This document shows, piece after piece, positions 43,694 to 52,609 of a stretch of 64,000 nt of DNA. Made by a program: the position numbers and the translations under genes. The DNA comes from Clostridia bacterium (lineage in GTDB: Bacteria; Bacillota; Clostridia; Peptostreptococcales; Anaerovoracaceae): NCBI GenBank assembly GCA_902363595.1, contig CABJAP010000017.1, positions 11,689-75,688 on the forward strand. The letters run 5' to 3'. Every line of letters begins with the position of its first letter. The first letter of the stretch is position 1. The notes below the pieces were generated by a model, which was not told the DNA's origin, ran no database searches, and saw only the letters and a list, made by a program, of their open reading frames with translations.

Positions 43694-44791
43694 ATGGCGA
43701 AAAGTTTAACCGCACCTGCAAGATATTATCAGGGAAGCACACTGCTCTGCCAAAGCTATCGATATGTGTCCCATTTGGGAAGACGATTCGCGATCATAGC
43801 GGACCGTCTGGTCAAAGAACTCGTTGAAGAACGAATTGAAGAAGGCTTTCGAGACGCAGGAAATTCGTGTGTGTTTATCCACTTCAACGGGGAAACGACT
43901 TTAGGGGAAGTAGCCAGATTGACGGCGCTTATCCATGAGGAAAACTGCAGCGGTATAATCGGCGTAGGCGGCGGCAAAGCGATTGATGCGGCAAAGCTGG
44001 TTGGAGATACTTGCGGGCTTCCAGTTGTCATAGCGCCTACGTCGGCCGCTACGGATGCGCCTTGCAGCAGCATGGCCGTATTGTACAGCGAGGAAGGCGC
44101 TTTTCACAAAGTACAGAAGCTTAAGAGCGGGCCGCAGGTGGTCCTGGTGGATACAGAAATAATTTCCAAGGCTCCGGTGTGCCTTCTGATTTCCGGAATG
44201 GGTGATGCTTTTGCTACCTACTATGAAGCAAGGGCCTGCGAAAGAGCGGGAGTCCAGAATTACACAGGGGGCATTCGCATGCATACTTCCCTGACCCTGG
44301 CGGAGCTTTGCCGGGACCTGTTGTTGAAATATGGATATCAGGCCAAACGGGATGTGGAGGCTAAGCGGGATACCCAGGCCGTGGAAAATGTGGTGGAAGC
44401 CAATATTTTTCTTAGCGGCATCGGATTTGAAAACAACGGATGCGCCGCGGCTCATGCCGTCCAAAACGGAATGACGGCGGTTGTTAAGCCCTTTGCGGCG
44501 CTCCATGGAGAGGGCGTCGCCCTGGGCACGCTGACTCAGCTGATTATGGAATATAACGAAAGCGGACGATGGAACCAGGCCGAATGGAACCAGGCGGTAA
44601 CCTTTTATCGAAAAGTGGGGCTGCCCCTGTCTTTTCAGCACATTGGAATTACTGATGCGGATGATCTTTTACTGGATAAAATCGCAAAGGCTTCTGTAGC
44701 GCCGGATTCCAAAGCACATAATATGCCCTTTGAAGTAACCCAGGAAAAGATCTTTACCGCGCTCAGACAGCTGAGGGATATGGAATTGTAA
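43694..44791 (+). CDS. glycerol dehydrogenase family protein, copy 2
   Basis: This 365-residue GldA-type dehydrogenase keeps GVGGGKAIDAAKL, PTSAATDAPCSS and the metal ligands in GMGDAFATYYEARAC, AAAHAVQNG and ALHGEGVALG. Its N terminus (SLTAPARYYQGS) is very like that of copy 3 at 48606 (SLTAPGKYYQGR) and less like copy 1. A CtBP-like dehydrogenase follows, as it also does further on in the copy 3 cluster. The substrate is unknown; a polyol or hydroxy acid is plausible. Confidence 0.88.
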   Translation: MAKSLTAPARYYQGSTLLCQSYRYVSHLGRRFAIIADRLVKELVEERIEEGFRDAGNSCVFIHFNGETTLGEVARLTALIHEENCSGIIGVGGGKAIDAAKLVGDTCGLPVVIAPTSAATDAPCSSMAVLYSEEGAFHKVQKLKSGPQVVLVDTEIISKAPVCLLISGMGDAFATYYEARACERAGVQNYTGGIRMHTSLTLAELCRDLLLKYGYQAKRDVEAKRDTQAVENVVEANIFLSGIGFENNGCAAAHAVQNGMTAVVKPFAALHGEGVALGTLTQLIMEYNESGRWNQAEWNQAVTFYRKVGLPLSFQHIGITDADDLLLDKIAKASVAPDSKAHNMPFEVTQEKIFTALRQLRDMEL

Positions 44792-44809
44792 GAAAGAGGA
44801 GAAATGATA

Positions 44810-45802
44810 ATGAGACCGTTCAAAGTTGTGATTACAGATCGAGAATACGAACAAATCGACCAGGAAAAACGAATTTTACAAGCAGCGGGGGCAGAGGTAT
44901 TCGACTACCAGTATAAGGATGAAGCGGATATTCTCAAGGTCGCTGCTGACTGTGACGCACTGATTGTCCAATATGCCAAAGTGCCCGCATCTTTAATCAG
45001 CGGGCTGAAGCGGTGCAAGATTATAGCCCGCTACGCAACAGGAGTAGATGGAATCGATTTAAAGGCGGCGGGTGAACGGGGAATCTATGTCACCAATGTG
45101 AGGGACTACTGTACCGAAGAAGTATCTACCCATGCGCTGGCCCTGATTTTGGAGCTGAGCCAGAAAACGGCTAAGTACAGCCGATGGATCAAAGAGGGCC
45201 AGTGGAACTACCGTAAAGGACTTCCCTGTGCCGGCTTGAAAGAAAAGGTGGTGGGGCTGATCGGATACGGAAAGATCGCCAGGGCCTGCGCCAGAAAACT
45301 CAAGCCTTTGTGCGATCAAATATGGATTGACAGCAAGCATGCATCGGCTGAAGAGTTGAAAAAAGAAGGGCTTGTTCTCAAAAGCAGAGAAGCGATCCTT
45401 GCCAATGCGGATTTCATTTCTCTCCATGCGCCTCTTACAAAAGAGAATTACCACATGTTCAACAAGAGTACCTTTGAAAAAATGAAGAAGGAAGCGTGCC
45501 TGATCAATGTGGCCAGAGGATCGCTGGTGTGTGAAGAGGATCTTTTCCGGGCGCTGCGGGAAGGACAAATCGCGGGCGCTGCTCTCGATGTTATGGAAAA
45601 GGAGCCTCCAAACAGAGATAACCCTTTGCTTACTTTCGATAATGTAATTTTAACGCCCCATATTGCCTGGTACTCTCAGGCGGCACAGGAAAGACTCCAA
45701 TCGGCAGTGGCAAAAGAGGTGGCGCGGGTTTTGACGGGAAGCAAGCCGGAAAATTGTGTAAACTCTGAATTTTTGTCTAAAAATGCGGCGGGTATGGTAT
45801 AA
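44810..45802 (+). CDS. D-2-hydroxyacid dehydrogenase, CtBP-like, copy 1
   Basis: This 330-residue NAD-dependent 2-hydroxyacid dehydrogenase is of the C-terminal-binding-protein type. It has the cofactor motif LIGYGKIARACA near 148, and the catalytic Arg (NVARGS), Glu (MEKEPPN) and His (TPHIAWYS). The ATG at 44810 is eight bases from AGAGGAG; an ATG at 44804 is too close to it. It opens VVITDREYEQID, almost the same as the copy at 51607. It probably reduces a 2-keto acid to a D-2-hydroxy acid. Confidence 0.88.
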   Translation: MRPFKVVITDREYEQIDQEKRILQAAGAEVFDYQYKDEADILKVAADCDALIVQYAKVPASLISGLKRCKIIARYATGVDGIDLKAAGERGIYVTNVRDYCTEEVSTHALALILELSQKTAKYSRWIKEGQWNYRKGLPCAGLKEKVVGLIGYGKIARACARKLKPLCDQIWIDSKHASAEELKKEGLVLKSREAILANADFISLHAPLTKENYHMFNKSTFEKMKKEACLINVARGSLVCEEDLFRALREGQIAGAALDVMEKEPPNRDNPLLTFDNVILTPHIAWYSQAAQERLQSAVAKEVARVLTGSKPENCVNSEFLSKNAAGMV

Positions 45803-45839
45803 TTGGTGAGGACAATCACGCGAAAAGAGGTGTATACAT

Positions 45840-47576
45840 ATGCCGGACTCAAAGGATCAAAGACTTTTTAAAGATATCATCAGCAGCAGCCCCAATGGAA
45901 TCATTGTAACGGATCAGAAAAACAGAATAAAATTGATGAATCGATCCGTGGAAGTCTTTTGGGGGATCGACAGCGACTCTGCAATTAATAAAAAACTGGA
46001 AGATGTCATTCCCGAGTTTAAAATTATGGATAAGCTGGATGAACGGATCTTTAAAATTGATATTAATGATAAATATTATTATGTGCTGCCCTTTCAAATG
46101 GATGCGGATAATGGACAGAAGGATACGGTATATTTAATTCTGGACATTTATGAGAATAAACTTCTCCGGTCCGAGCTTTCCTACCAAAAGGAAATGACCC
46201 GTGAACTGGAGGAAATTCTCGAAGGATCTTTTGATGGAATTTTGGTAACAGACGCCGATGGAAAGATTCTCTACGTCAACAGCTCTTATGAACGGGTAGC
46301 GGAGATTAAGAAAAAGGACATGGAAGGCAAGACCATGAAGGATCTGATCAATCCGGTGTGGATGCCCAATTCTGTGGCTTATATTGTGGCGGAACAAAAA
46401 CAGCCGGTGTCCAAGAGGCAGACGGTAAAATCGGGCCGCCACATTATCGTCACCGGACGTCCCGTGTTCAATAAAAAAGGGGATATTAAAAAAATCGTCA
46501 TCAATGCCAGAGACATTACAGAAATCTATGAATTGACCGAAGAACTGCAGCGCTCCCGGGAAATGGGAAAAATGTATCTGGAAAACTATTCGGAGCTGGC
46601 AGGGTATATGGAGAACAAAGGAAAGAACCCAATACTGGCCGCCAGCCAGGAAATGCGCAGCGTTCTTTCACTGGCAGAAAAGGTCGCTAATTTTCACGCG
46701 ACTGTGCTGATTCTTGGAGAGTCTGGAGTCGGAAAAGAGGAAGTGGCAAAATATATACACAATAATAGCTTGCGCAGTGAAAAACCCTTTATTGTTTTAA
46801 ACTGCGGGGCAATCCCGGCCAATCTGCTGGAGTCGGAGTTGTTCGGCTACGAAAAAGGCGCCTTTACCGGGGCCATGCAGTCCGGCAAAGAGGGCCTGCT
46901 GGAAGCAGCGGACGGCGGCACGGTCTTTTTAGACGAAATTGGAGAAACTCCGCTGGATTTCCAGGTAAAGCTGCTTCGTTTCCTGGAATCAAAGGAAGTG
47001 CGCCGTGTGGGAGCTCTGGAAGCCAGGAATATTGATGTGAGAATTATCGCTGCCACCAACCGGGATTTGGCCCTGATGGTTGAGGAAGGAACCTTCCGGG
47101 AGGATCTTTATTACAGGCTTAACGTGGTTCAGATCGATGTTCCGCCTCTTCGCAAACGGGTCGATGATATCATGCCTCTGGCATCCCTGTTCCTTCACCG
47201 CTACAATGAGCTTTATAATCAGGAAAAGCTGTTGACCTACGAGGTGACCAAAGAACTGGAAAAATACCCGTGGGTGGGCAATGTGCGCCAGCTGAAGAAT
47301 GTGATTGAAAATATGGTCATCGTCAGTAACAACGATTACTTGCAGACGGAGGATTTGCCCTGGGTTACACAGGAAATGCGCAGCCCTTCTCAGAAAATGG
47401 TTGGGACTGTGCTGGAAAGCAGCGAGAATCTGTCGTTGAACGAAGCAACCGAGGCCCTGGAAAAGCTCATGTTCCAGAGAGCAAAGGAAACGTGCAATAC
47501 CACCAGAGAGATTGCCGACAAACTGAAAGTGAATCAGTCAACGGTAGTTCGAAAGCTTCAGAAATATGGATTGTAA
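45840..47576 (+). CDS. sigma-54-dependent activator with two PAS domains and TyrR-type DNA-binding domain
   Basis: This 578-residue enhancer-binding protein has two PAS domains (about 8-105 and 123-235), a AAA+ domain (about 265-490; Walker A GESGVGKE, canonical GAFTGA loop, GGTVFLDEIGE) and a C-terminal helix-turn-helix (TTREIADKLKVNQSTVVRKLQKYGL) of the TyrR/PhhR type. TyrR-type domains bind inverted repeats with six-base spacers, and such repeats stand at 43637, 58261 and 61815. The PAS domains presumably sense a small aromatic or organic acid; the ligand is unknown. AAAGAGGTG precedes the ATG. Confidence 0.92.
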   Translation: MPDSKDQRLFKDIISSSPNGIIVTDQKNRIKLMNRSVEVFWGIDSDSAINKKLEDVIPEFKIMDKLDERIFKIDINDKYYYVLPFQMDADNGQKDTVYLILDIYENKLLRSELSYQKEMTRELEEILEGSFDGILVTDADGKILYVNSSYERVAEIKKKDMEGKTMKDLINPVWMPNSVAYIVAEQKQPVSKRQTVKSGRHIIVTGRPVFNKKGDIKKIVINARDITEIYELTEELQRSREMGKMYLENYSELAGYMENKGKNPILAASQEMRSVLSLAEKVANFHATVLILGESGVGKEEVAKYIHNNSLRSEKPFIVLNCGAIPANLLESELFGYEKGAFTGAMQSGKEGLLEAADGGTVFLDEIGETPLDFQVKLLRFLESKEVRRVGALEARNIDVRIIAATNRDLALMVEEGTFREDLYYRLNVVQIDVPPLRKRVDDIMPLASLFLHRYNELYNQEKLLTYEVTKELEKYPWVGNVRQLKNVIENMVIVSNNDYLQTEDLPWVTQEMRSPSQKMVGTVLESSENLSLNEATEALEKLMFQRAKETCNTTREIADKLKVNQSTVVRKLQKYGL

Positions 47577-47649
47577 CTGAAATATCAGGCCTCCGCCCCT
47601 TAAAACACGGGCAGGGGCTCCTTTTATTCTTTACGGGAGGAGGAAGCAG

Positions 47650-48444
47650 ATGGCTTATTTGGAAGAAAATGAATGGATGCTGCTGAACGAAGTTGCTTAT
47701 AACATCTCATATATCTATTCTCTGGATGAGATGCAGGAGAAGATTTTATCGTGGATGAAATTTCTAATCGAATATGACGGGGCGGTATTTTCCTTGATTG
47801 AAAGCAATAAGGGAACTTACCAGCTGCAAAATACCTTTGGAAATGGGCTGGAGGCAAAATATCTGAAGATCTGGAAGGAAGAAACTTTGGAATCCGATCT
47901 GACGAGATGGATCGTCTACAGCGGGAAAAATACAGCATTCCGCGAGTCCGACCTCATTTCTGAGGAAAAAAGACAGGAGACCAGGGTTTACAAGAACTTT
48001 TATATTCCAAACAATTTTTATCATGCCGCGGGCCTTTGCATCGTGTTTAAAGAAGACCCGGTAGGGATCATCAAACTGTATCGGAAAAGGGAAAAAGCGG
48101 ATTTTTCCGAAAGAGACCTTTTTGTTCTGGATCAGCTGCAGAAACATTTCGCTTACAGGCTGTCCTATGAAGCGAAGAAAGGCGATACGAGATACTTTTA
48201 CGCAAAGGGGTACCACGAAAAAATCTGCAAAAAGTATCAGCTGACCGAAAGAGAAGGTGAGATCTTCCGCTATGCCGTAGAGGGCTACACCAATGTGGAG
48301 ATCGGAGAGAAAATGAATGTGAGCATCCATACGGTGAAAAAACATTTCCAAAGCATCTACGGAAAAATGAATGTGAGCAATCGGGTACAGCTTTTGCAGT
48401 GCCTGCCGTTGTCAACAAGCAAGCTGGATTTGGACGAACTATAA
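47650..48444 (+). CDS. LuxR-family regulator with GAF-like N-terminal domain
   Basis: This 264-residue transcription factor has an N-terminal sensor-like region (about 1-175, GAF-like, with FLIEYDGAVFSLIE). A C-terminal LuxR helix-turn-helix (LTEREGEIFRYAVEGYTNVEIGEKM then SIHTVKKHFQSIYGKM) follows. It lies between the PAS activator and the hydantoin cluster, in the same direction, and may regulate the latter. No phosphorylation-site receiver domain is present. Confidence 0.88.
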   Translation: MAYLEENEWMLLNEVAYNISYIYSLDEMQEKILSWMKFLIEYDGAVFSLIESNKGTYQLQNTFGNGLEAKYLKIWKEETLESDLTRWIVYSGKNTAFRESDLISEEKRQETRVYKNFYIPNNFYHAAGLCIVFKEDPVGIIKLYRKREKADFSERDLFVLDQLQKHFAYRLSYEAKKGDTRYFYAKGYHEKICKKYQLTEREGEIFRYAVEGYTNVEIGEKMNVSIHTVKKHFQSIYGKMNVSNRVQLLQCLPLSTSKLDLDEL

Positions 48445-48485
48445 ACCAGGGTATACTTAGGGGTTAAAAAAATATCAAAAAGGAT

Positions 48486-48521
48486 AATAATCGGACATCA
48501 TTGTCTGATTATTTTCTTTTT
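48486..48521 (+). terminator. terminator after the LuxR-type regulator
   Basis: AATAATCGGACA (48486-48497) pairs with TGTCTGATTATT (48502-48513) over 12 positions with one G-U; loop TCAT; a T-rich tract follows. It separates the regulators from the hydantoin cluster. Confidence 0.85.
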
Positions 48522-48605
48522 TGGTAAAAGAAAAATCCGCTGCGGGAGGAATTGTTGCAGGCAAAATATTCTGATAGATTTAAAAAAACAGAAAGGAGAT
48601 AGCAA

Positions 48606-49688
48606 ATGAAAAGTTTGACAGCGCCAGGAAAATATTATCAGGGACGGCATATCCTCAGGAATCTGTCCAAGTACATAAAACCCTTTGGCACAGACTTTAC
48701 CGTTATGTTGGGGCCATCTACCAAGGACTTTATGGAGCCGATCATCCAGACTGCTTTAGAAGGAACGTGCCGCGTCCGATTTGCTTGCTTCGGAGGAGAA
48801 TCCACAGCAGAGGAAGCCCAGCGCATCGGGAAGTTAGTACAGGAACATAAGAGTCACGGTCTGATTGGGGCCGGCGGCGGAAAAGTACTGGATACAGCCA
48901 AGAAAGCTGCGGACATGCAGCAATGTCCATTAATTCTCATTCCCACATCTGCTGCGTCAGACGCACCATGCAGCGCCATGTCGGTCGTCTATGATGAAGA
49001 AGGCAGGTTCGCAGCTGCAGAAAAAATGAAACGAAACCCGGATGTGGTGCTTGTCGATACGCAGATTATCTTGGAAGCATCTGAAAAGTCACTGGCAGCA
49101 GGAATCGGCGATGCGTTCGCTACTTACTATGAAGCCAGAGCCTGCCGGGCCTCAGGAACGACCAATAGTGAGGATAACATGGGAACGGAGACTGCCTTTG
49201 CTCTGACCAAGCTATGCAAAGAACTTCTTCTCCAATATGGTGAAGACGCTTGGAACGCAGTGAGAAAAAAGCAATATTGCGAAGCTCTGGAAAACTGTGT
49301 GGAAGCAAACATATACCTGAGCGGCGTTGGGTTTGAAAACAATGGATGCGCCATTTCCCACGGAGTGTATAACGGAATGAGCGCAGTTCTCGTGCCATTC
49401 CCTGTGAGCCACGGAGTGGGGGTCGCATATGGGACGCTGGTGCAGCTGCAAGCGGAAAAGGCGTCCAAAGAGGAATGGCAGGAAGCAGTAAATTTTTATA
49501 AAAAGGTCAAACTGCCGCTATGTCTGGAGGATCTGGGCATTGACGCAAAAGACGAGACGCTGCTAAAGGAAATTTCCCAGGCAGTCTGCGAGGCAAGCCC
49601 GCTGGTAAAACATATGCCCTTTAAAGTTACGCCCGATTTGATTTTAGAGGCAATGGTGAACGTGGAAAAGGAGCATGATCAGGAATGA
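48606..49688 (+). CDS. glycerol dehydrogenase family protein, copy 3
   Basis: This 360-residue GldA-type dehydrogenase has GAGGGKVLDTAKKAA, PTSAASDAPCSA, and metal ligands in GIGDAFATYYEARAC, AISHGVYNG and VSHGVGVAYG, all intact. AGAAAGGAGAT precedes the ATG. It overlaps the following SDR gene by four bases. Its place at the head of a hydantoin/aminotransferase cluster suggests a role other than glycerol use, but nothing shows the substrate. Confidence 0.88.
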   Translation: MKSLTAPGKYYQGRHILRNLSKYIKPFGTDFTVMLGPSTKDFMEPIIQTALEGTCRVRFACFGGESTAEEAQRIGKLVQEHKSHGLIGAGGGKVLDTAKKAADMQQCPLILIPTSAASDAPCSAMSVVYDEEGRFAAAEKMKRNPDVVLVDTQIILEASEKSLAAGIGDAFATYYEARACRASGTTNSEDNMGTETAFALTKLCKELLLQYGEDAWNAVRKKQYCEALENCVEANIYLSGVGFENNGCAISHGVYNGMSAVLVPFPVSHGVGVAYGTLVQLQAEKASKEEWQEAVNFYKKVKLPLCLEDLGIDAKDETLLKEISQAVCEASPLVKHMPFKVTPDLILEAMVNVEKEHDQE

Positions 49689-50443
49689 ATGAGTTGTTTG
49701 ATATAAGAGAAAAAAAGGCAATCGTCACCGGAGGAAGCCGGGGACTGGGCAGGGAAATGGCAAAGACACTGTATCAAGCCGGGGCCCAAGTAACCATAAC
49801 GGGAACCAACGACCGTATTTTCAGCGCTGCTGAAGAACTGTCCGGAAAGGATGGAAAGGTCTATGCGGTTAAGGCGGATTTTCAGAATGCGGATGCGGTA
49901 GAAAGAGCATTTTACCAGGCCATAGACCATATGGGATCAGTGGATATTTTAGTAAATAACGCAGGGATGCAGATTCGCCATAAAAGCGAGGATTTCCCGC
50001 TGAGGGATTGGGATCGAATTCTCATGGTTAATCTCACCGCACCCTTTATTCTATGCCAGCTTGCTGGAAAGGAGATGCTGAAAAAAGGAAGGGGAAAAAT
50101 CATTAACACAGCATCTTTGCTGAGTTTTTCCGGCGGCTATACAGTCCCCGCCTATGCGGCCAGCAAGGGTGGTATCGCGCAGCTTACCAAAGCTTTGTCC
50201 AACGAGTGGGCACAAAGAGGCATCAATGTAAATGCCATTGCGCCAGGATACATGGATACGGACAATATCGCAGCAATAAAAGCGGATCCCGTTCGAAACG
50301 GGCAAATTTTAGAACGGGTTCCAGCAGGAAGGTATGGGACGCCCGGCGATCTTTCCGGAGCACTGATCTTTCTGGCATCAAAGGCATCTGATTATGTGAA
50401 TGGAACAATCCTGACCGTAGACGGCGGCTGGATGGGAAGGTAG
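49685..50443 (+). CDS. short-chain dehydrogenase/reductase, KduD-like
   Basis: This 252-residue SDR has VTGGSRGLGREMA, NNAGMQ, the catalytic Ser in NTASLLS and YAASKGG. The C terminus is GTILTVDGGW. It is close in type to KduD and 2-deoxy-D-gluconate 3-dehydrogenase, and related to the SDR at 32797. It is coupled to the GldA-like gene by a four-base overlap and followed two bases on by an aminotransferase. Confidence 0.88.
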   Translation: MNELFDIREKKAIVTGGSRGLGREMAKTLYQAGAQVTITGTNDRIFSAAEELSGKDGKVYAVKADFQNADAVERAFYQAIDHMGSVDILVNNAGMQIRHKSEDFPLRDWDRILMVNLTAPFILCQLAGKEMLKKGRGKIINTASLLSFSGGYTVPAYAASKGGIAQLTKALSNEWAQRGINVNAIAPGYMDTDNIAAIKADPVRNGQILERVPAGRYGTPGDLSGALIFLASKASDYVNGTILTVDGGWMGR

Positions 50444-50445
50444 TT

Positions 50446-51600
50446 ATGATTAGTAAAAAAGCGTTGAATACGCCCTCATCGGGAATTCGCCTCATGTATA
50501 ACGCAGCGGTCAAATACGAAAATGTGCTCAATTTTTGTATTGGCGAGCCGGGGTTTCAGACACCGGAGCATATTGTAGAAGCCGCGCGCAAGGCCCTTTT
50601 AGAGGGATGCACCAAGTATACCCATAATGCGGGGGTCCTGAAGCTGAGACAAGCGATTGCGGACAAGCTGAAACGAGAGAACCACCTGGACGTTGATCCG
50701 GAGAAAAACATCATATGTACCACAGGCGCCGGTGAGGCAATTCTCTTAGCATTACTGACGCTGGCCGATCCAGGTGATGATGTGCTGATCCCGGCGCCGG
50801 GGTGGACCAATTACTATGGACACCTGGGCATCGCAGGTCTCAATAATGTGACCGTTAAAACGAAAGAAGAGGATCGATTTTGCCCCAGGGCACAGGCTAT
50901 TGAAGAGGCCCTTACGGAGAAAAGCAGAGTTTTGATCCTCAACACGCCTGCAAATCCCACGGGAACCGTTATTCCAGAATCGGAACTGTACGAAATAGCT
51001 AAAATCGCAGAAAAATACGATCTGGCAGTTTTAGCGGATGAACCCTACGAAAAGTTTATCTACGATGAACAGAAACATGTGAGCTTTGCCAGCCTGCCCA
51101 AAATGGCGGCGCGGACGGTAACCATCAACAGTTTTTCAAAGACGTACTGCATGACCGGCTGGCGGGTAGGATATGCGTCCGGACCGGAAGAAGTAATTCG
51201 GGGAATGACAAAATTTCAGGAAAGCGTTTCCTCCTGCGTAAACGCAGCTGCCCAGCAGGGAGCGGTCGCTGCTCTGACAGGTCCGCAGGACGAAATAAAA
51301 ACAATGAAAGCAGCATACGAAACGTGCAGAAATTTACTGACCGAAGGGCTGAACCATATTGCCGGCTTTTCCTGTATAAAGCCACAGGGAGCCTTTTACG
51401 TCTTTGCCAATATCGAAGAAATGGGGATGGATTCCCTGTCTGCGGCAATGATGATTCTCGATCGAACAAGGATTACAATGGCTCCTGGCAGCAGCTTTGG
51501 AAAAGACGGGGAAGGTTTTCTGCGGATCTCCTTCTGCGCGGGCCGGGAAGACATTGAAGAAATGCTTTTGCGGCTGGAAAAAGAGTTTGGAAGAAAGTAG
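50446..51600 (+). CDS. class I/II aminotransferase
   Basis: This 384-residue PLP-dependent aminotransferase (AspC/PatA-like fold type I) has NTPANPTG, ADEPYEKFIYD and the PLP lysine in SFSKTYCMTGWRVGY, with the arginine in FLRISFCAGRED that binds the substrate carboxylate. It probably converts an amino acid released by the hydantoin pathway downstream to its 2-oxo acid. The CtBP-like dehydrogenase that follows could reduce that oxo acid. Confidence 0.9.
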   Translation: MISKKALNTPSSGIRLMYNAAVKYENVLNFCIGEPGFQTPEHIVEAARKALLEGCTKYTHNAGVLKLRQAIADKLKRENHLDVDPEKNIICTTGAGEAILLALLTLADPGDDVLIPAPGWTNYYGHLGIAGLNNVTVKTKEEDRFCPRAQAIEEALTEKSRVLILNTPANPTGTVIPESELYEIAKIAEKYDLAVLADEPYEKFIYDEQKHVSFASLPKMAARTVTINSFSKTYCMTGWRVGYASGPEEVIRGMTKFQESVSSCVNAAAQQGAVAALTGPQDEIKTMKAAYETCRNLLTEGLNHIAGFSCIKPQGAFYVFANIEEMGMDSLSAAMMILDRTRITMAPGSSFGKDGEGFLRISFCAGREDIEEMLLRLEKEFGRK

Positions 51601-51606
51601 GAAAAT

Positions 51607-52578
51607 ATGGGAACGTATAAAGTTGTAATTACAGACAGAGAATATGAAACAATCGATCACGAGCGGAGAATTCTCAAGGAAATTGACGCCGACCTTTATG
51701 ATTATCAGGTCAAAGACGCAGAAGATATTATTCGGGTGGCGAAAGACTGCGATGCAATGATCGTCCAGTACGCCAAGATAACGAAAGAGGTAATCGGCCA
51801 GCTGGACAAATGCAAAATCATCGCCCGATATGCGACCGGATACGATGGAATTGATATAAAGGCGGCTACGGACAGAGGAATTTTCGTAACAAATGTAAAT
51901 GATTATTGCAGTCAGGAGGTTTCGACCCATGCGCTGGCGCTGCTTTTGGAGCTTGTTCAGAAGACCGGCCGCTTTGACCGCTGGACCCGGGAAGGGAAAT
52001 GGGGCTACCAATGCGGACTCCCCTTTTCAGGGTTAAAGGAACAAATCGTGGGTGTAATCGGATTTGGGAAAATCGCCCAAGCTTACATTGAAAAAGTAAA
52101 ACCTTTATGCAAAGAGATCTGGGCATACGATAAATTTGTACCGCCAGAGGTCATGGTAAATTCAGGAGTCCGGCCAAAATCCTTTGAAGAATTGATCTGC
52201 GGAGCCGACTACATTTCCCTCCATGCGCCTCTGACCGATGATACTTATCATATGTTCAACAAAGATACCTTTAAAATAATGAAACCTACCGCAGGGCTGA
52301 TCAACGTGGCCAGGGGCGGGCTCATTTGCGAGGACCATTTGATCAATGCGCTTAGGCAGAAAGAAATTGGCTGCGCGGCATTGGACGTGTTGGAAACAGA
52401 ACCGATAGCATCTGATAACCCTCTGCTGGACATGGAGAATGTGGTTCTTACCCCGCATATTGGGTGGTATTCAAAAAAATCTCAGGAAATTCTGCAATCC
52501 ACACCTGCAAAAGAGGTTGTCCGGGCACTGCGGGGTCAGATCCCCCGCAACCTTGTAAATAAAGCGCTTGACCGTTAA
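51607..52578 (+). CDS. D-2-hydroxyacid dehydrogenase, CtBP-like, copy 2
   Basis: This 323-residue paralogue of the protein at 44810 opens VVITDREYETIDHERRIL. It has VIGFGKIAQAYI for NAD binding, and the catalytic Arg (NVARGG), Glu (LETEPIA) and His (TPHIGWYS). It follows the aminotransferase by six bases. The arrangement suggests 2-oxo acid to D-2-hydroxy acid, the first step of a reductive amino-acid fermentation branch. The substrate side chain cannot be told. Confidence 0.88.
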   Translation: MGTYKVVITDREYETIDHERRILKEIDADLYDYQVKDAEDIIRVAKDCDAMIVQYAKITKEVIGQLDKCKIIARYATGYDGIDIKAATDRGIFVTNVNDYCSQEVSTHALALLLELVQKTGRFDRWTREGKWGYQCGLPFSGLKEQIVGVIGFGKIAQAYIEKVKPLCKEIWAYDKFVPPEVMVNSGVRPKSFEELICGADYISLHAPLTDDTYHMFNKDTFKIMKPTAGLINVARGGLICEDHLINALRQKEIGCAALDVLETEPIASDNPLLDMENVVLTPHIGWYSKKSQEILQSTPAKEVVRALRGQIPRNLVNKALDR

Positions 52579-52609
52579 TGCAGATAGAATTTCAGGAAAG
52601 GAGAATTCT

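Noticed and set aside
48545..48558. Possible sigma-54 promoter before the third GldA-like gene
   Set aside because: GG and GC are ten bases apart and TTGCA is present, but the -24 box reads GGAGGA instead of GGCACG, and its GG overlaps a purine-rich stretch. There is no enhancer-type repeat nearby.
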